From G965216255 sp965216255 (GTDB lineage Bacteria > Bacteroidota > Rhodothermia > Rhodothermales > Bin80): a stretch of 64,000 nt of DNA. Shown here piece by piece: positions 1 to 9,800 of the stretch; the stretch's first letter is position 1, and each line of letters begins with the position of its first letter. The notes beneath the pieces are model-generated. The model did not search any database. It was not told where the DNA came from and worked only from the letters and a program-made list of their open reading frames with translations. Where the stretch lies: positions 62,001-126,000 of the forward strand of contig OZ244148.1 of NCBI GenBank assembly GCA_965216255.1. The letters are read 5' to 3'. The translations under genes and the position numbers were made by a program.

Positions 1-1090
1 CAACTATTCCGAGCGCATTCGTAAAAGTAACGGTGTCTCCGATTGAAAGGCCGATAGCTAGTTGCACAAATTCGTTTTCCGGCTCGACGCTTTGTCCCCA
101 CGGTCTATCAGTTGTTTCACCGAGAAGAATATCATACGTCTTATTGGCACCGGACTTGAATCGGATCCACTGTCCGAATTGTACATTGACGGCGTCTTCC
201 TGCTCTCGACGTGCTCGTGTTTTGAGGTTAACTATAAAGTTCAGATAGTGCTCGACGACGGAGCCGTTAGAGAGGTTGGCAGCTACGACTGCATATGCCA
301 ATTGGACGGCTCGATTCTCAAACGAATATTCGAGCAAGTATGTGGCCAAGAGCATGCGCTCCAACGGCACACCGTTGAGTCTCTCGAACTTGGGATCGTC
401 TAGGAGGCGTGTTATGGATTCGTCATCTTCAGCTAGCTGAAAGGCTCGTAATAGATTTAGTAGGTTGCGTGTGCTTAGCCGCGTTTCGAAAACACTTGAG
501 AAACAATTAACCGCTAAGGACGGTGCTACGCGGTTATAGTGGATATACCCTTCAGATTCTTGTATAAGAGGCTGCTGACGTATTCTGGGAGGCAACGCTT
601 CAAAGAATTGGATAGTAGTACGCTTTACGGGGTATTGATGCGCCAGGGCTTGTGCAATTAAATCTAGGCCCTCATTTGGTAGGTCGCAACTAATGCGCTC
701 GATAAGGATGGTTGTGACCAAGTTATACTCTTGCAATGCTAGCGCTTCTCGTGCGACAGCTAGCGCCGAATCTAGGTTGTCGTTTTCGAACTCATGCAAG
801 GCCGCTAATGCCATGTCAAAATAGCTCCGGCCTAATTCCGTGAGTCCATTAAGGCGACAACACTGGGCACCAACGATTAGTGGAAAAACGTATTTAGGCC
901 AATCGTTTAGTTTGTCCTCCAATATGTTGGCTTTGTGCTCGTCGCTGGCTAGTCCAATGTGAGCACGCAAAGCTATTCCGTGTGCGAATGCAAGTATTCG
1001 TTCCGGTAGACCTTCCGGTGCGAATTCTACAAGACGAAGGACTTCAGGCCAATCAAGTGACGTCGCGGCTAATTCAAGTCTTAGCCCGGA
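1..1090 (-). pseudogene. Helical-repeat (TPR-like) protein with GreA/B-C-like tail, partial and 5'-disrupted
   Basis: The minus strand is open without a stop from 1090 to the left edge, so the 3' end lies outside the window. The translation is rich in alternating helices with TPR-like spacing (for example LGRSYFDMALAALHEFE and ALAVAREALALQEY). Near the left edge comes a beta-rich part with QWIRFKSG, TYDILLG and GLSIGDTVTF, which resembles the GreA/GreB C-terminal fold. This order recalls the predicted TPR-GreAB-C-PIN conflict proteins; that assignment is inference. A stop at 1091-1093 closes the frame upstream. A second minus-strand frame (about 1081-1320, ending LVNNPG) would join it if one base were added near 1085, so a one-base frameshift is likely. 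The missing 5' part would lie towards the IS256 copy. Confidence 0.5.
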
Positions 1091-1431
1091 TTATTCACCA
1101 GCCAAAAGTATACAGGTGTAGACAATGAAGAGGGGGCTGTCGGAAGTGGTACATTCTGTTGTAAGGCAGCAATATCTTCATGGAGCCTGCCGCAAAGCTG
1201 GTTTTGGCGTGGATGCAGAGCAATGAGCCCCGCGAATGGTCTGTTTTCGAAGCAAAGGCGTACCGTGGAGACGTACCTCTGCCGTTGAATAAGCCCGTAC
1301 AGTCCAGAACCGATGCTGCGCTAACGAGCGCGGCACGGCCTCATTCCAAGGTAACCCACGTCAGCTGCTGGTAGCGCCCCCAGAACTGTCGCCAGAGCGC
1401 TACGGCGCTGAAGGCTATCCGGATTTCGATG
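1091..1431. other. Decayed spacer between the broken gene and IS256 copy 1
   Basis: No complete gene is visible. The minus strand from about 1320 to 1081 is probably the frameshifted upstream part of the neighbouring helical-repeat gene. The stretch 1321-1431 has no recognisable content. The short plus-strand frame here has no ribosome-binding site and no family resemblance. Confidence 0.4.
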
Positions 1432-2842
1432 GAGAAACTGCCATATCTTGGGTCTGTAGAATGCCGCGGCGTATCTTTGTGGAGTACCCATCAATCGCCC
1501 TAGACGGGCATATCCGGACTACATCGTATGACAGACTCAACAGAATCCAACGTACACTCACTGGTTACCCGTGAGGAGGCACTCAGCACCCTGGATGACC
1601 TGGTGCGCAGCTCCGCCCGGCGCATGCTTCAGGCAGCGCTCGAGCGGGAAGCCGACGACTACGTGAATGCCCATGCACACCTGCGGAATGAGCAAGGCCA
1701 CCGAGTCGTCAAACGCAATGGTCACCATCCGCAGAGAGAAATCCTCACGGGTGCGGGCCCGCTAGCGATCCAGCGGCCCCATATCCGTGACCCTCGAACA
1801 GGGCATACCTTCACCAGCGCCATACTGCCGCGCTATATGCGCCGCAGTCCGTCGATAGATGCACTCATTCCGGCCTTGTACCTGCGGGGAGTTTCGACCA
1901 ACGACTTTGCTCTGGCCCTGGAGGCCATACTTGGCCCGCAAGCTGGCAACCTATCGCCATCGTCAATCAGCCGACTCAAGGGGGCTTGGCTGGAGGAATA
2001 CCGGCAATGGAATAAGCGGGACTTGACGGGCAAACGGTATGTTTACCTCTGGGCTGACGGGTTATACTTCAATGTCCGCATGGGAAATGAGCGCCCGTGT
2101 ATGCTTGTTATTATTGGAGTGACACCCGATGGAAGGAAAGAACTCGTAGGACTTCTGGACGGAGAGCGGGAAAGCAGGCTGTCCTGGAAGGAGTTATTGC
2201 TGGATATCAAACAACGAGGCTTGGACGTAGCGCCTAAGGCGGCCACAGCAGACGGAGGCCTGGGCTTCTGGGCTGCGTTGGAAGAAGTATATCCCTCCAC
2301 GCTACAACAGCGATGCTGGGTGCACAAGACAGCCAACGTGCTCAATAAGCTGCCCAAGAAGCTGCAGGGGGCTGCGAAAGAGAGACTCCGTGGCATCTAT
2401 ACGGCACCGTCCAGGAAGGATGCCCTGAAGGCACTCGATACCTTCGAGGAGCTCTTCGGAGGCGCCTACGAGAAGGCCGTCACCTGTCTGCGCAAGGATC
2501 AAGAGGAGCTCTTAACCTTCTACCAGTTCCCGCCCGAACACTGGGTTCACCTTCGGACTTCGAATCCCATTGAGTCCACGTTTGCGACCGTACGAAAACG
2601 TACACGGCAAACCAAGGGATGCGGCAGCCGGGACGCGACACTGATGATGGTTTACAAACTAACCCGGGAAGCGGAGAAACGCTGGCGGAGGCTGACTGGA
2701 TCGCAACTGCTCATCCGTGTGCTGGAAACAACCCCACAAGAGTACAGCGTAGAAGTAGACAAACAAGCCGCCTAATTCTAATTCCACAATTCCACAATCC
2801 CATGCCGCGGCATTCTACAGACCCAAGATATGGCAGTTTCTC
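1432..2842 (+). mobile_element. IS256-family element, copy 1 (1411 bp)
   Basis: The element is bounded by GAGAAACTGCCATATCTTGG on the left and its reverse complement on the right. The inverted repeats are nearly perfect for about 39 bp. The same ends and the same 1411-bp length occur in copies 2 and 3. The flanking 9-mers (ATTTCGATG and CAGAAGAAC) do not match, unlike those of copies 2 and 3, so at least one flank has been lost or rearranged. On the right the element abuts the truncated 3' end of an IS3 orfB. Confidence 0.93.
1528..2775 (+). CDS. IS256-family transposase (Transposase_mut/MULE type), copy 1
   Basis: This 415-residue protein is full length for the IS256 family and would cut and rejoin the ends of its own element. 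The RNase H-like catalytic core shows the DDE residues in ADGLYF, TADGGLGFW and NPIESTFATVRKRTRQTKG; the last block is the family signature. An N-terminal DNA-binding helical region is followed by a VVKRNGHHPQRE segment. The ATG lies 96 bp inside the left inverted repeat. The sequence differs from copies 2 to 4 by only a few residues, so the copies spread recently. It appears intact. Confidence 0.96.
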   Translation: MTDSTESNVHSLVTREEALSTLDDLVRSSARRMLQAALEREADDYVNAHAHLRNEQGHRVVKRNGHHPQREILTGAGPLAIQRPHIRDPRTGHTFTSAILPRYMRRSPSIDALIPALYLRGVSTNDFALALEAILGPQAGNLSPSSISRLKGAWLEEYRQWNKRDLTGKRYVYLWADGLYFNVRMGNERPCMLVIIGVTPDGRKELVGLLDGERESRLSWKELLLDIKQRGLDVAPKAATADGGLGFWAALEEVYPSTLQQRCWVHKTANVLNKLPKKLQGAAKERLRGIYTAPSRKDALKALDTFEELFGGAYEKAVTCLRKDQEELLTFYQFPPEHWVHLRTSNPIESTFATVRKRTRQTKGCGSRDATLMMVYKLTREAEKRWRRLTGSQLLIRVLETTPQEYSVEVDKQAA

Positions 2843-3487
2843 CAGAAGAACTCGTAGTTGTACCATTCGAAGAACTGCCGCGCCCAGCTGCGGGTATCTT
2901 CCAGTGAGCCGAAGCGTGGTTCGTACGTCCGGTGATATTTCGCCTTGCGGAAATGCGCCTCCGAATAAGGATTTTCATTCAAACGATACGGACGGGTGTA
3001 GGAGCCTTCCACTCCAAAGTCCGCCAGCAGCTGGACGTACGTCTTGCTAACCATCACCGGACCGTGGTCTGAATGAATGATCAACTGGTCTCGTCTGACG
3101 TGCTGACGCGTGCACGTAGTCGCAATGAGATCCTTCCCCAGCGCGGCTGCTTCCTGTGAGGCAAGTGCGTAGCCCACCACCTAGCGGCTGAAGACATCCA
3201 GGATGACGTACAGAATGAAGTACACGCCCCTGGCCGGTCCCCGAAGCATTGTGATGTCCCAGGTCCAAAGCTCGTTCGGAGTACAGGCCAACAATTCTGG
3301 TTTTGTGTAAGAAGGATGGATGCGCTGATTTCTGCGCTCACGTATCTCGCCCGTTTCGCTCAGGATACGATACATGGTGCGCCAGTGACACAGGTATATC
3401 CCCTCATCCAGGAGCGCCGCCCAGATCTGGCGTGGCGGCAGATCCATGAACCGCTCCGAGTTCAGAAGAGCACGAATCTCTGCCCGC
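2843..3487 (-). pseudogene. IS3-family orfB transposase, C-terminal part with in-frame stop
   Basis: This is the rve-type integrase core of an IS3 orfB. The segments LWTWDITMLRG, LIIHSDHG and NPYSEAHF carry the three DDE residues, and FGSLEDTRSWARQFFEWYN is the family tail. A TAG at 3181-3183 interrupts DVFSR...VVGYALASQEAAAL, where related proteins have an aromatic residue. The C-terminus is lost where IS256 copy 1 begins. It continues upstream at 6107-6260, beyond the inserted IS4/IS701-like element. Confidence 0.85.
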
Positions 3488-3552
3488 CTAGCCCTGCCGT
3501 TTGCCCATAACCAGCTATTAACATTCGGAATTTTGCTGTGTAGTTTCACGGC

Positions 3553-5235
3553 ATGTTCCAGCAGAACCAGATTTTGCGTACGCTGAGCGCGCCTTCTTCC
3601 CGAGGTGCATTGGGACAGGTGCTCAGCGACCGGAGTCTGGACAATCGTACGGCCATAGCGCATCGTGTGTGTGAGCGCTTCGGCTTTTTCGATGTCCTGG
3701 GAAAGACGCAGGTGGCCACGTGTGCAAAGGCGCTCTCCAAGCTGGAGGCGCGCGGCGAGATCGTGTTGCCCGCTCCGCTGAACAGCCATGCCAAGGGGAG
3801 TTCGCCGCGGTTGCTGCCGGCTCCTGTGCCGGCAGCGGAAGGTGTGCCTTTGACGCTGGACGGCATAGAGGATTTGGCGCTGGAGCTGGTGGAGACTGAC
3901 GAGCAGCGTGCGGTGTTCAATACGCTCATGCACCACGAGCATCCCCGGGGAGTGACGACGTTAGTGGGGGCGCAGGTGCGCTATCTCATCACAAGCGCAC
4001 ACGGCTATGTGGCGGCTGTGGGGTTTTCCGCTTCGGCGCTGCGTCTGGCAGACCGGGAGCGTTATCTGGCCTGGAGCGAAACGCAGCGCCGGGCCTTGCA
4101 GCACCACGTGGTGTGTCTGAGCCGTTTTCTGGTCCGGGTGCCGTGCAAGCATCTGGCCAGTCATGTACTGGGCCGTGTGCTGCAGCGGCTGCCTATGGAC
4201 ATGGGAAGGCGCTACGGCTACCGTCCATGGGTGGTGGAGACCTATGTGGCACCGGATCAGGAGGGTACGTGCTTCAAGGCGGCCAACTTCGTGCGTATCG
4301 GCCAGACGGCCGGTGGCAGGCCCGGCCCGGATGGAGAGCCGGAACCACCCAAGGCGCTGTATGTGTACGAGTTGGATCGCACATGGCGCAGGCGTCTGGG
4401 CGTAGCCCGTGTGGAGGCATCTCCCGTGAGGTTGCCGCACGAGGGGATCTCGAGTGAGGCCTGGGCCGAGACAGAATTTGGAGGAGCCCCCTTGGGAGAT
4501 GTCCGCTTGTCGGCGCGCCTGGTAAAGAGTGCCTCCATGCTTGCCGACGTCACAGGCGGCTCTATCGTGGCCCATACGGCCCATGATGCGGCCGCGGTGA
4601 AGGGTCATTACCGGCTGCTGGAGAGCAAAGAGGGCTCGGCGGTGACGCCGGAGAACATCCTGGCGCCGCACCGCGAGCGCACGATAGAGCGCATGCGGAG
4701 CCAGAAGGTGGTGCTTTGCGTGCAGGATGGCACAAAGCTGAACTATGCTACGCGCCCGGCCTGTTCTGGATTGCAGGTCATAGGCAGCAATCAGACCAAG
4801 ACAGAGACGCTCGGTGTGCCGCTTCATATGACGATGGCGATGACGGCGGACGGTTTGCCGCTGGGGGTGCTCCGGTGCAGCTACAAGAAGCCGGACCCGG
4901 GCCCTGAAGCGCCCGGGACGCAGCAGTGGCTTAACGGGTATGCGGATGTGTGCGAGGCAAGAAAGGCGCTCTCGCGGAAGAGTTCAGTGGTGTTGATCAT
5001 GGACCGGGAGGCGGACAGTTTTGCGCTCTACGACCTGCAGCGCACAGCGCAGCAGGTACATGTGCTGGTGCGTGCCAAAGGTGAGCGTCTGCTGGTCGGA
5101 GGCCAGAAGCTGATTGCGAGCTTGAAGAGTGTTTCCCGGGCCGAGACGATCTCGATCGAGATCTCGCGTGTGACAGCGCGTCCGAAAGCCTCGCGCCGCA
5201 AGGTACGTGCTGCACGGCAGCTACCGGATGGCTAA
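3553..5235 (+). CDS. Transposase N-terminal part: DUF4338 (DruA-like) domain fused to an IS4/Tn5-like DDE domain
   Basis: This 560-residue frame has a short N-terminal domain (residues 1-125). Next comes a DUF4338-like region at about 130-300 (LVGAQVRYLITSAHGYVAAV, CKHLASHVLGRVLQRL, VVETYVAPDQEGTCFKAANF), and then a Tn5/IS4-like catalytic domain with the first two catalytic aspartates in CVQDGTKLNY and IMDREADSF. DUF4338 is best known as DruA of Druantia defence; here it sits in a transposase. The frame stops after ARQLPDG, and the C-terminal third with the catalytic glutamate continues in another frame from about 5225. The element is therefore frameshifted and probably inactive, unless slippage occurs. 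No slippery heptamer is obvious. Confidence 0.8.
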   Translation: MFQQNQILRTLSAPSSRGALGQVLSDRSLDNRTAIAHRVCERFGFFDVLGKTQVATCAKALSKLEARGEIVLPAPLNSHAKGSSPRLLPAPVPAAEGVPLTLDGIEDLALELVETDEQRAVFNTLMHHEHPRGVTTLVGAQVRYLITSAHGYVAAVGFSASALRLADRERYLAWSETQRRALQHHVVCLSRFLVRVPCKHLASHVLGRVLQRLPMDMGRRYGYRPWVVETYVAPDQEGTCFKAANFVRIGQTAGGRPGPDGEPEPPKALYVYELDRTWRRRLGVARVEASPVRLPHEGISSEAWAETEFGGAPLGDVRLSARLVKSASMLADVTGGSIVAHTAHDAAAVKGHYRLLESKEGSAVTPENILAPHRERTIERMRSQKVVLCVQDGTKLNYATRPACSGLQVIGSNQTKTETLGVPLHMTMAMTADGLPLGVLRCSYKKPDPGPEAPGTQQWLNGYADVCEARKALSRKSSVVLIMDREADSFALYDLQRTAQQVHVLVRAKGERLLVGGQKLIASLKSVSRAETISIEISRVTARPKASRRKVRAARQLPDG

Positions 5236-5827
5236 TGCGGAGGTTCGCTACAAGCGGGTGGAGCTTCCGGATCCGCGAGGCAAGGCCGCTGCTTTAAGCC
5301 TGTACGGCGTGCATGTGCGCGAGACGAATCCGCCTGGGGGTCAGAATCCGCTGGAGTGGGTGCTGCTCACGAGCATCAAGCTGCACACGGCAGAGGATGC
5401 GGTCCGGATGCTGGACTATTACCCGAAGAGGTGGCGCATTGAAGACTTCTTCCGGGTACTGAAGAGCGGCTGCAAGGTAGAGAGCATGGCGCTGCGCACG
5501 GCGCTGCGCCTGGAGCGGGGGATCACGATCTGGTGTGTTGTTGCCTGGCGCATCATGGTGTTGACCCTGCTCGGCCGCACGGTGCCGGAATTGGATGCGG
5601 AGGTGTTCTTTACGGAGATGGAGCTGCGCTTTCTTTCCGGCTATGCCACGCGGGTGAAGCTGCCGCCGCCTCGCACGCTGCAGCAGGCCATCCTGGCGGT
5701 AGCCGTCCTTGGGGGCTACCAGAACCGCAGCCGCGATGGCCCCCCGGGCCACCAGATCATGTGGCGCGGCATGGACCGGCTAAGCCTTACCACCCTGGGA
5801 TACGAGGTCAGGGACGCGCAGCATTGA
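5207..5827 (+). pseudogene. IS4/Tn5-like transposase C-terminal part, frameshifted from 3553-5235
   Basis: The frame contains MANAEVRYKRVELPDP and the IS4-family Y-R-E-K signature in YYPKRWRIEDFFRVLKSG, which supplies the third catalytic residue. A helical tail typical of Tn5-like proteins follows. Together with the preceding frame it makes one transposase of about 750 residues broken by a single frameshift near 5220. The ATG at 5207 is only the first one in this frame and has no ribosome-binding site, so separate translation is unlikely. Confidence 0.8.
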
Positions 5828-6106
5828 TGGAATTGCCTGTTCTGCGGGCAAGTCCGGGCAACAATATCCACCCGCTCTGGCGCCCAACAGACGGCGCGCA
5901 TCCTGAAAGACATCCTGTGTACATTCTTGTGCGCATGCCGTAGAAACCGGCCGCAAAGCCCAACATCAGGCCCAACAGCCACCGAAAAGACCCGGCACAA
6001 GGCACAGATTCCCCATTGAACGGACACATTCACTTGGACTCTTCAGACCCATTAGGCTTACAAAATCGTTTGTCCTAAAAGCCTTATGGGCAAACGGTAG
6101 GCCTAG

Positions 6107-6260
6107 CCTCCGAAAGCCTGCGGAAATTCTTGCGACGACGCTTCGGCCGCACCGGCGCCGGAAGCCGGCTTCGGTAGTAGCTGGTACGCGAGAGCCCCAC
6201 ATGCCGGCAGACCGCTTTCGTGCCCATGATCGGACGCAGTAGCGTCACTATCTCCTTCAT
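6107..6260 (-). pseudogene. IS3-family orfB, N-terminal part
   Basis: From an ATG at 6260 the minus strand reads MKEIVTLLRPIMGTKAVCRH followed by GLSRTSYYRSR. This is the helix-turn-helix start of an IS3 orfB. It runs into the CTAG at the right end of the IS4/IS701-like element and continues in frame at 3487 once that element is removed. It is part of a dead element. Confidence 0.8.
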
Positions 6261-6663
6261 GGCTGCCCGGCCTTGGTCTCGCTGCTGCTGCCAAACAGCC
6301 TACAGACTTTTTTTGGACCTCTATGACGGCCTTGGCCTGCTCCAGCCGCTGCCGGGACTGCTTCATCTCCTTGCGCAGCCGCGTGATCTCCTTGTCCTTG
6401 GCAAGCAACTCCTTGCCGGCCCGGGTCGAATCGTAGAGCGTTCCTTGATCATGCTGACGGCGTCACTGCGTCAGATGCGACGAGTAAAGGCCTTCCCGTC
6501 GCAAGAGCGCGCCGATCTCTCCGGGCTAGATGCAGGCCTCCGCTTCGTTCAGTATGCGCATTTTGTAACTGGCGCTGAACCGGCAACGCTTGGCCTTGGG
6601 AACCACTTCCGTCGGCGGGACCTCCCCGACTCCATTGGTGTACGAAGGGTTGGATTTGTCCAT
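6261..6663 (-). pseudogene. IS3-family orfA with nonsense codons
   Basis: From an ATG at 6663 the minus strand reads MDKSNPSYTNGVGEVPP, then a helix-turn-helix region (RFSASYKMRILNEAEACI, stop, PGEIGALLRREGLYSSHLTQ, stop). A leucine-zipper-like coiled coil follows (LLAKDKEITRLRKEMKQSRQ). Two in-frame stops replace residues that are usually Q and W. A run of seven A on the coding strand near 6310 lies where IS3 elements often shift frame, but here it is one base longer than the frame needs. The gene is broken. Confidence 0.8.
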
Positions 6664-6852
6664 AGTGCGTAGGGGTATGATGATGGATTGATCAGGCTGG
6701 ACTACCTGACCAGTCCAGCCGCATGAACCCCGCCGCGGCTACAACTCTAATGTACAACCGTGTCTCACTTTATGTTGGTACGGAAGGCCGCTGAGAATCG
6801 TGGAATTCGGTCAACCACTAGTTATACATGGAAGAAAGAAGAAATCTGATTC

Positions 6853-9800
6853 GTGGCATTAGCTCATGCACATAAAGGGTATGAGTACCAGGACCTGCTG
6901 GTCGCTGTACGGCTGATTGACCGAATGCTTGGGTCAATCGTGGATGTTTGTGTCGACAAGAGACTGGGGCCGGAGGACATTTTTGATGACTTAACCACCG
7001 TAGATGACACGGGTCGCCGGGAGCGCATCCAGATCAAGCACACTGGCAAGACTAACCAGGCTTTGACGCTGGCGACTTTCACTCAGAAAACACGCGGGCT
7101 CCGCTTGGATCGTGTCATTTCAGCAGCTCTCGCAGATCGAGATAGACACGGTGGGAGAGCCAGGGAGGTTTTGTACCGAATAGTAATGCGGGATAAACCT
7201 CCGGCTGACTCAGGCCTGTGCTCTGTTCTTCAGCCAGCTATTCCTGACCCTGGCCCTTTCTTGCGTGGAATGAACAGCGTGCGATTGCGCTTCTGCACTA
7301 ACTCTCTGCACGACTACTTCAGCAACGTGATAGCTGGATTAACCATTGATGAAGCAGATCTAGAGTGGGTATGTAAGCACCTCATTGTTGAGCTTGATGC
7401 ACCAGATGCGAGCTTTGATTTACTCAGCCCAGGTCCAGCCGAAGAACTACTGCTGAAACGCGTCCAGAACGAGGTAGGTGCGGGAGTTTATCCCAATACA
7501 CACCGCTCGGTTATTGATGTTGCGGAGGCCCTTATCCGTTCCGCCCGTGCAGCACGACAGGATTTGGTTACACTTTCTAGTGCGGAGCTGCTACGTCGGG
7601 CTCAGTTGTGTAGCGACTTCGGTGCAGTTGCCCGTGCCCATCCGGTTGACCTGGCCATAGAGGTAAAACGCAATACGGTTGTGACGAATATGGTTCACCA
7701 GATTACGGCAGCAGCCGACAAGGGTGAATTCGTCCTTTTAGTAGGGCCACCTGGTCAAGGGAAGACTTGGATTTGCCAGCAGGTTGTAAATGGTCTCTCA
7801 GAGAATGAATGGCTCGTTGCAGAGCATTACTGTTATCTCGGAGATGCAGACGGGGAGCGGTTTTCTCGCGTACGCACGGAGTCAGTATTCGGAAGCCTCC
7901 TCAAACAAATCGCCCAGTCTGACCCAGATCTCGTGTCCAAGCAGCGGCCGAGGTTCGCGGCCAGTAAACAGGCGCTCGAAGACGCTGTTTGCAAAGCGCT
8001 TGAGAAGCAGTCTGGTCGCCGTGTTGCCCTTGTGATTGATGGGATAGACCATGTGACTCGCGTTATCGGAAGATCGTCTGCAACTGACCCGTCCTTTTCA
8101 ATGGCCGAGGCACTTGCTGCCCTTGAGCTACCGCGCGGCAGCGCGTTGATCGTTCTGAGCCAGCCCGGTAGTCACCTGGAGGCTCTTAAGGCAGTCGGGA
8201 GCGTTACGATATGCGTTCCGAGCCTAACTGATGGCGAATTACGGCAACTCGCCTTTAGGCTTGGCATACTTGGTGCCCCTCCAGATAACACCGATTATTC
8301 AAATGACACACCCCTGCTCACCGATCAGAGGCGTGTCGACAAATTCGTAGCTACCCTATCAGACCGGTCCAAGGGTAACGCGTTATATGCTACATACCTG
8401 TGCAAAGAGGCTCTAAGTCCGACAACGATGGCAACGCCATCAGAGGCCGTAAGCCGTCTGCCCCAATTTGACGAATCCCTCTCCAGCTACTATCGCCATA
8501 TCTATACCTCGCTTGGAGAAAAAGGAGATTGGGTGGCTGATGTCCTTGCCCTGCTTGATTTTCCTGTTTCCCGTAGCGAGTTGAAGGCTATTCGCCCCGA
8601 TAACGCTCACAGGGTGGATGAAGCAATCGCAATACTTCGGCCAGTTCTATTGGAACGTGCCACACAAGCTGGTATCCGCATTTACCATGAATCGTTTGCG
8701 CGTTTTTTAAGACAGCCGTTTCAAGAAGATGAGAACGCGAGAACTGGACTGCTGGACAGAATCATTGAATGGCTTGAAAAAAGGGGCATATTTGAAGATT
8801 CACGTGCATATCGTCACCTCTTGCCGATTCTGTTCGAGGCCAATTACCAGAATAGAATAGTCGATCTGGTTGGTCGCGACTTTGTTGTCGAGTCCATAGC
8901 TGCTGGATTTCCTAAGTCAGCTATCATTAGGAACTTAGCCACAGCTGTGCGCAGTGCCGCCTACATTGAGAATTGGCCTGCTGTCGTCCGCTACGTGGAG
9001 ATGAGTCGCTCCGCTGAAGCATACCAAGAGGAGCGATTTCAGTCTCTGATAGTGAGCTATGTAGACGTAATAGCGTCTCTGCTGGGCTCAGATAGTTTGG
9101 CAGAAAAACTGTTGCACGATGGGCGTCCCACAATGGACGCTCAGTCGGGCCTTCAAATGTGTGCGGCACTTGACGCATTCGGCGCCGTTCCGCCGTGGCA
9201 GGAATACATGCGAGCATACATCCGGCAACATAAGGATGATCACTCGGAACACCGAGCGTCTTCCGTTAGGCCGGCAAATACAGATTGGCTGCGCGGTCGA
9301 CTACGCTTGGCAGCCAATAGGGAAATACAGCAGCGAATATCCAACGACGCTTCTACGTCGGGAAATAGTCCCGAGGATAGCGACTCTGACCTCTACTCCC
9401 CATTGAACTGGCGGTTGCTGGCATGGCAGATTGATGAGAACCAACTTTCCCAAGGCAGCGTGGTTGAGACAATTCTTGACACACTCGGAGAGCGTGCTTT
9501 AGTTGAGTTTATTGAGAAGCTCACTCATCCCGGTCTGGCTTGTCTTGAGTTTGCCGAGGCCATAGCCGCAGGGAAGGCTTCGGAATCGACTGGAAATGCT
9601 TCCGACTGGGCCAGGCGGGCAGCAGAATGTGATCTTCCACATGGTCAGGCTTGGCGTTTGATGGCACTTGGAGTGGACAGTGACCAAATCAGTCGTCAGC
9701 CTGTGCAGAAGGCCAGGAATGATCTATTGGATCTAACAAGGAGAGTACAAGATTATTCTGCATTATCAGAGAATGGGGTACTTGGAGAATGGATGGATGC

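Larger units (their letters stand above)
3492..6102 (+). mobile_element. IS4/IS701-like element with DUF4338-fused transposase (2611 bp)
   Basis: The ends carry imperfect inverted repeats (left CCCTGCCGTTTGCCCATAA, right the complement with two or three mismatches). CTAG is present at 3488-3491 and 6103-6106 as a 4-bp target duplication. Removing the element and one CTAG restores the IS3 orfB reading frame, which fixes both ends. CTAG fits the YTAR targets known for IS701 elements. The 275 bp after the transposase (5828-6102) hold no gene. A fragment of a second copy lies at 33,220-33,482 with the same end next to CTAG. Confidence 0.85.
2843..6775 (-). mobile_element. IS3-family element, decayed, interrupted by the IS4/IS701-like element
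   Basis: Minus-strand orfA and orfB of an IS3-family element lie on both sides of a 2611-bp insertion. Deleting the insertion with one CTAG copy restores an unbroken orfB frame across the junction (RRLSEARRAEIR). The right end is not certain; a TACCAACATAAAGTGAGACA-like terminus lies near 6775. The left end is cut off by IS256 copy 1. The nonsense codons in orfA and orfB show that the element is dead. Confidence 0.75.

Noticed and set aside
3961..4827. A 288-codon minus-strand frame as a gene
   Set aside because: It is the antisense shadow of the transposase reading frame in GC-rich DNA.
3553..5235. Druantia defence operon from the DUF4338 domain
   Set aside because: The domain is fused to a DDE transposase inside an element with inverted repeats and a CTAG duplication, and no druB, druC or druD genes are present.
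5207..5235. Programmed frameshift in the IS4/IS701-like transposase
   Set aside because: No slippery run is present at the overlap, and the break occurs inside a conserved domain, so a mutation is more likely.
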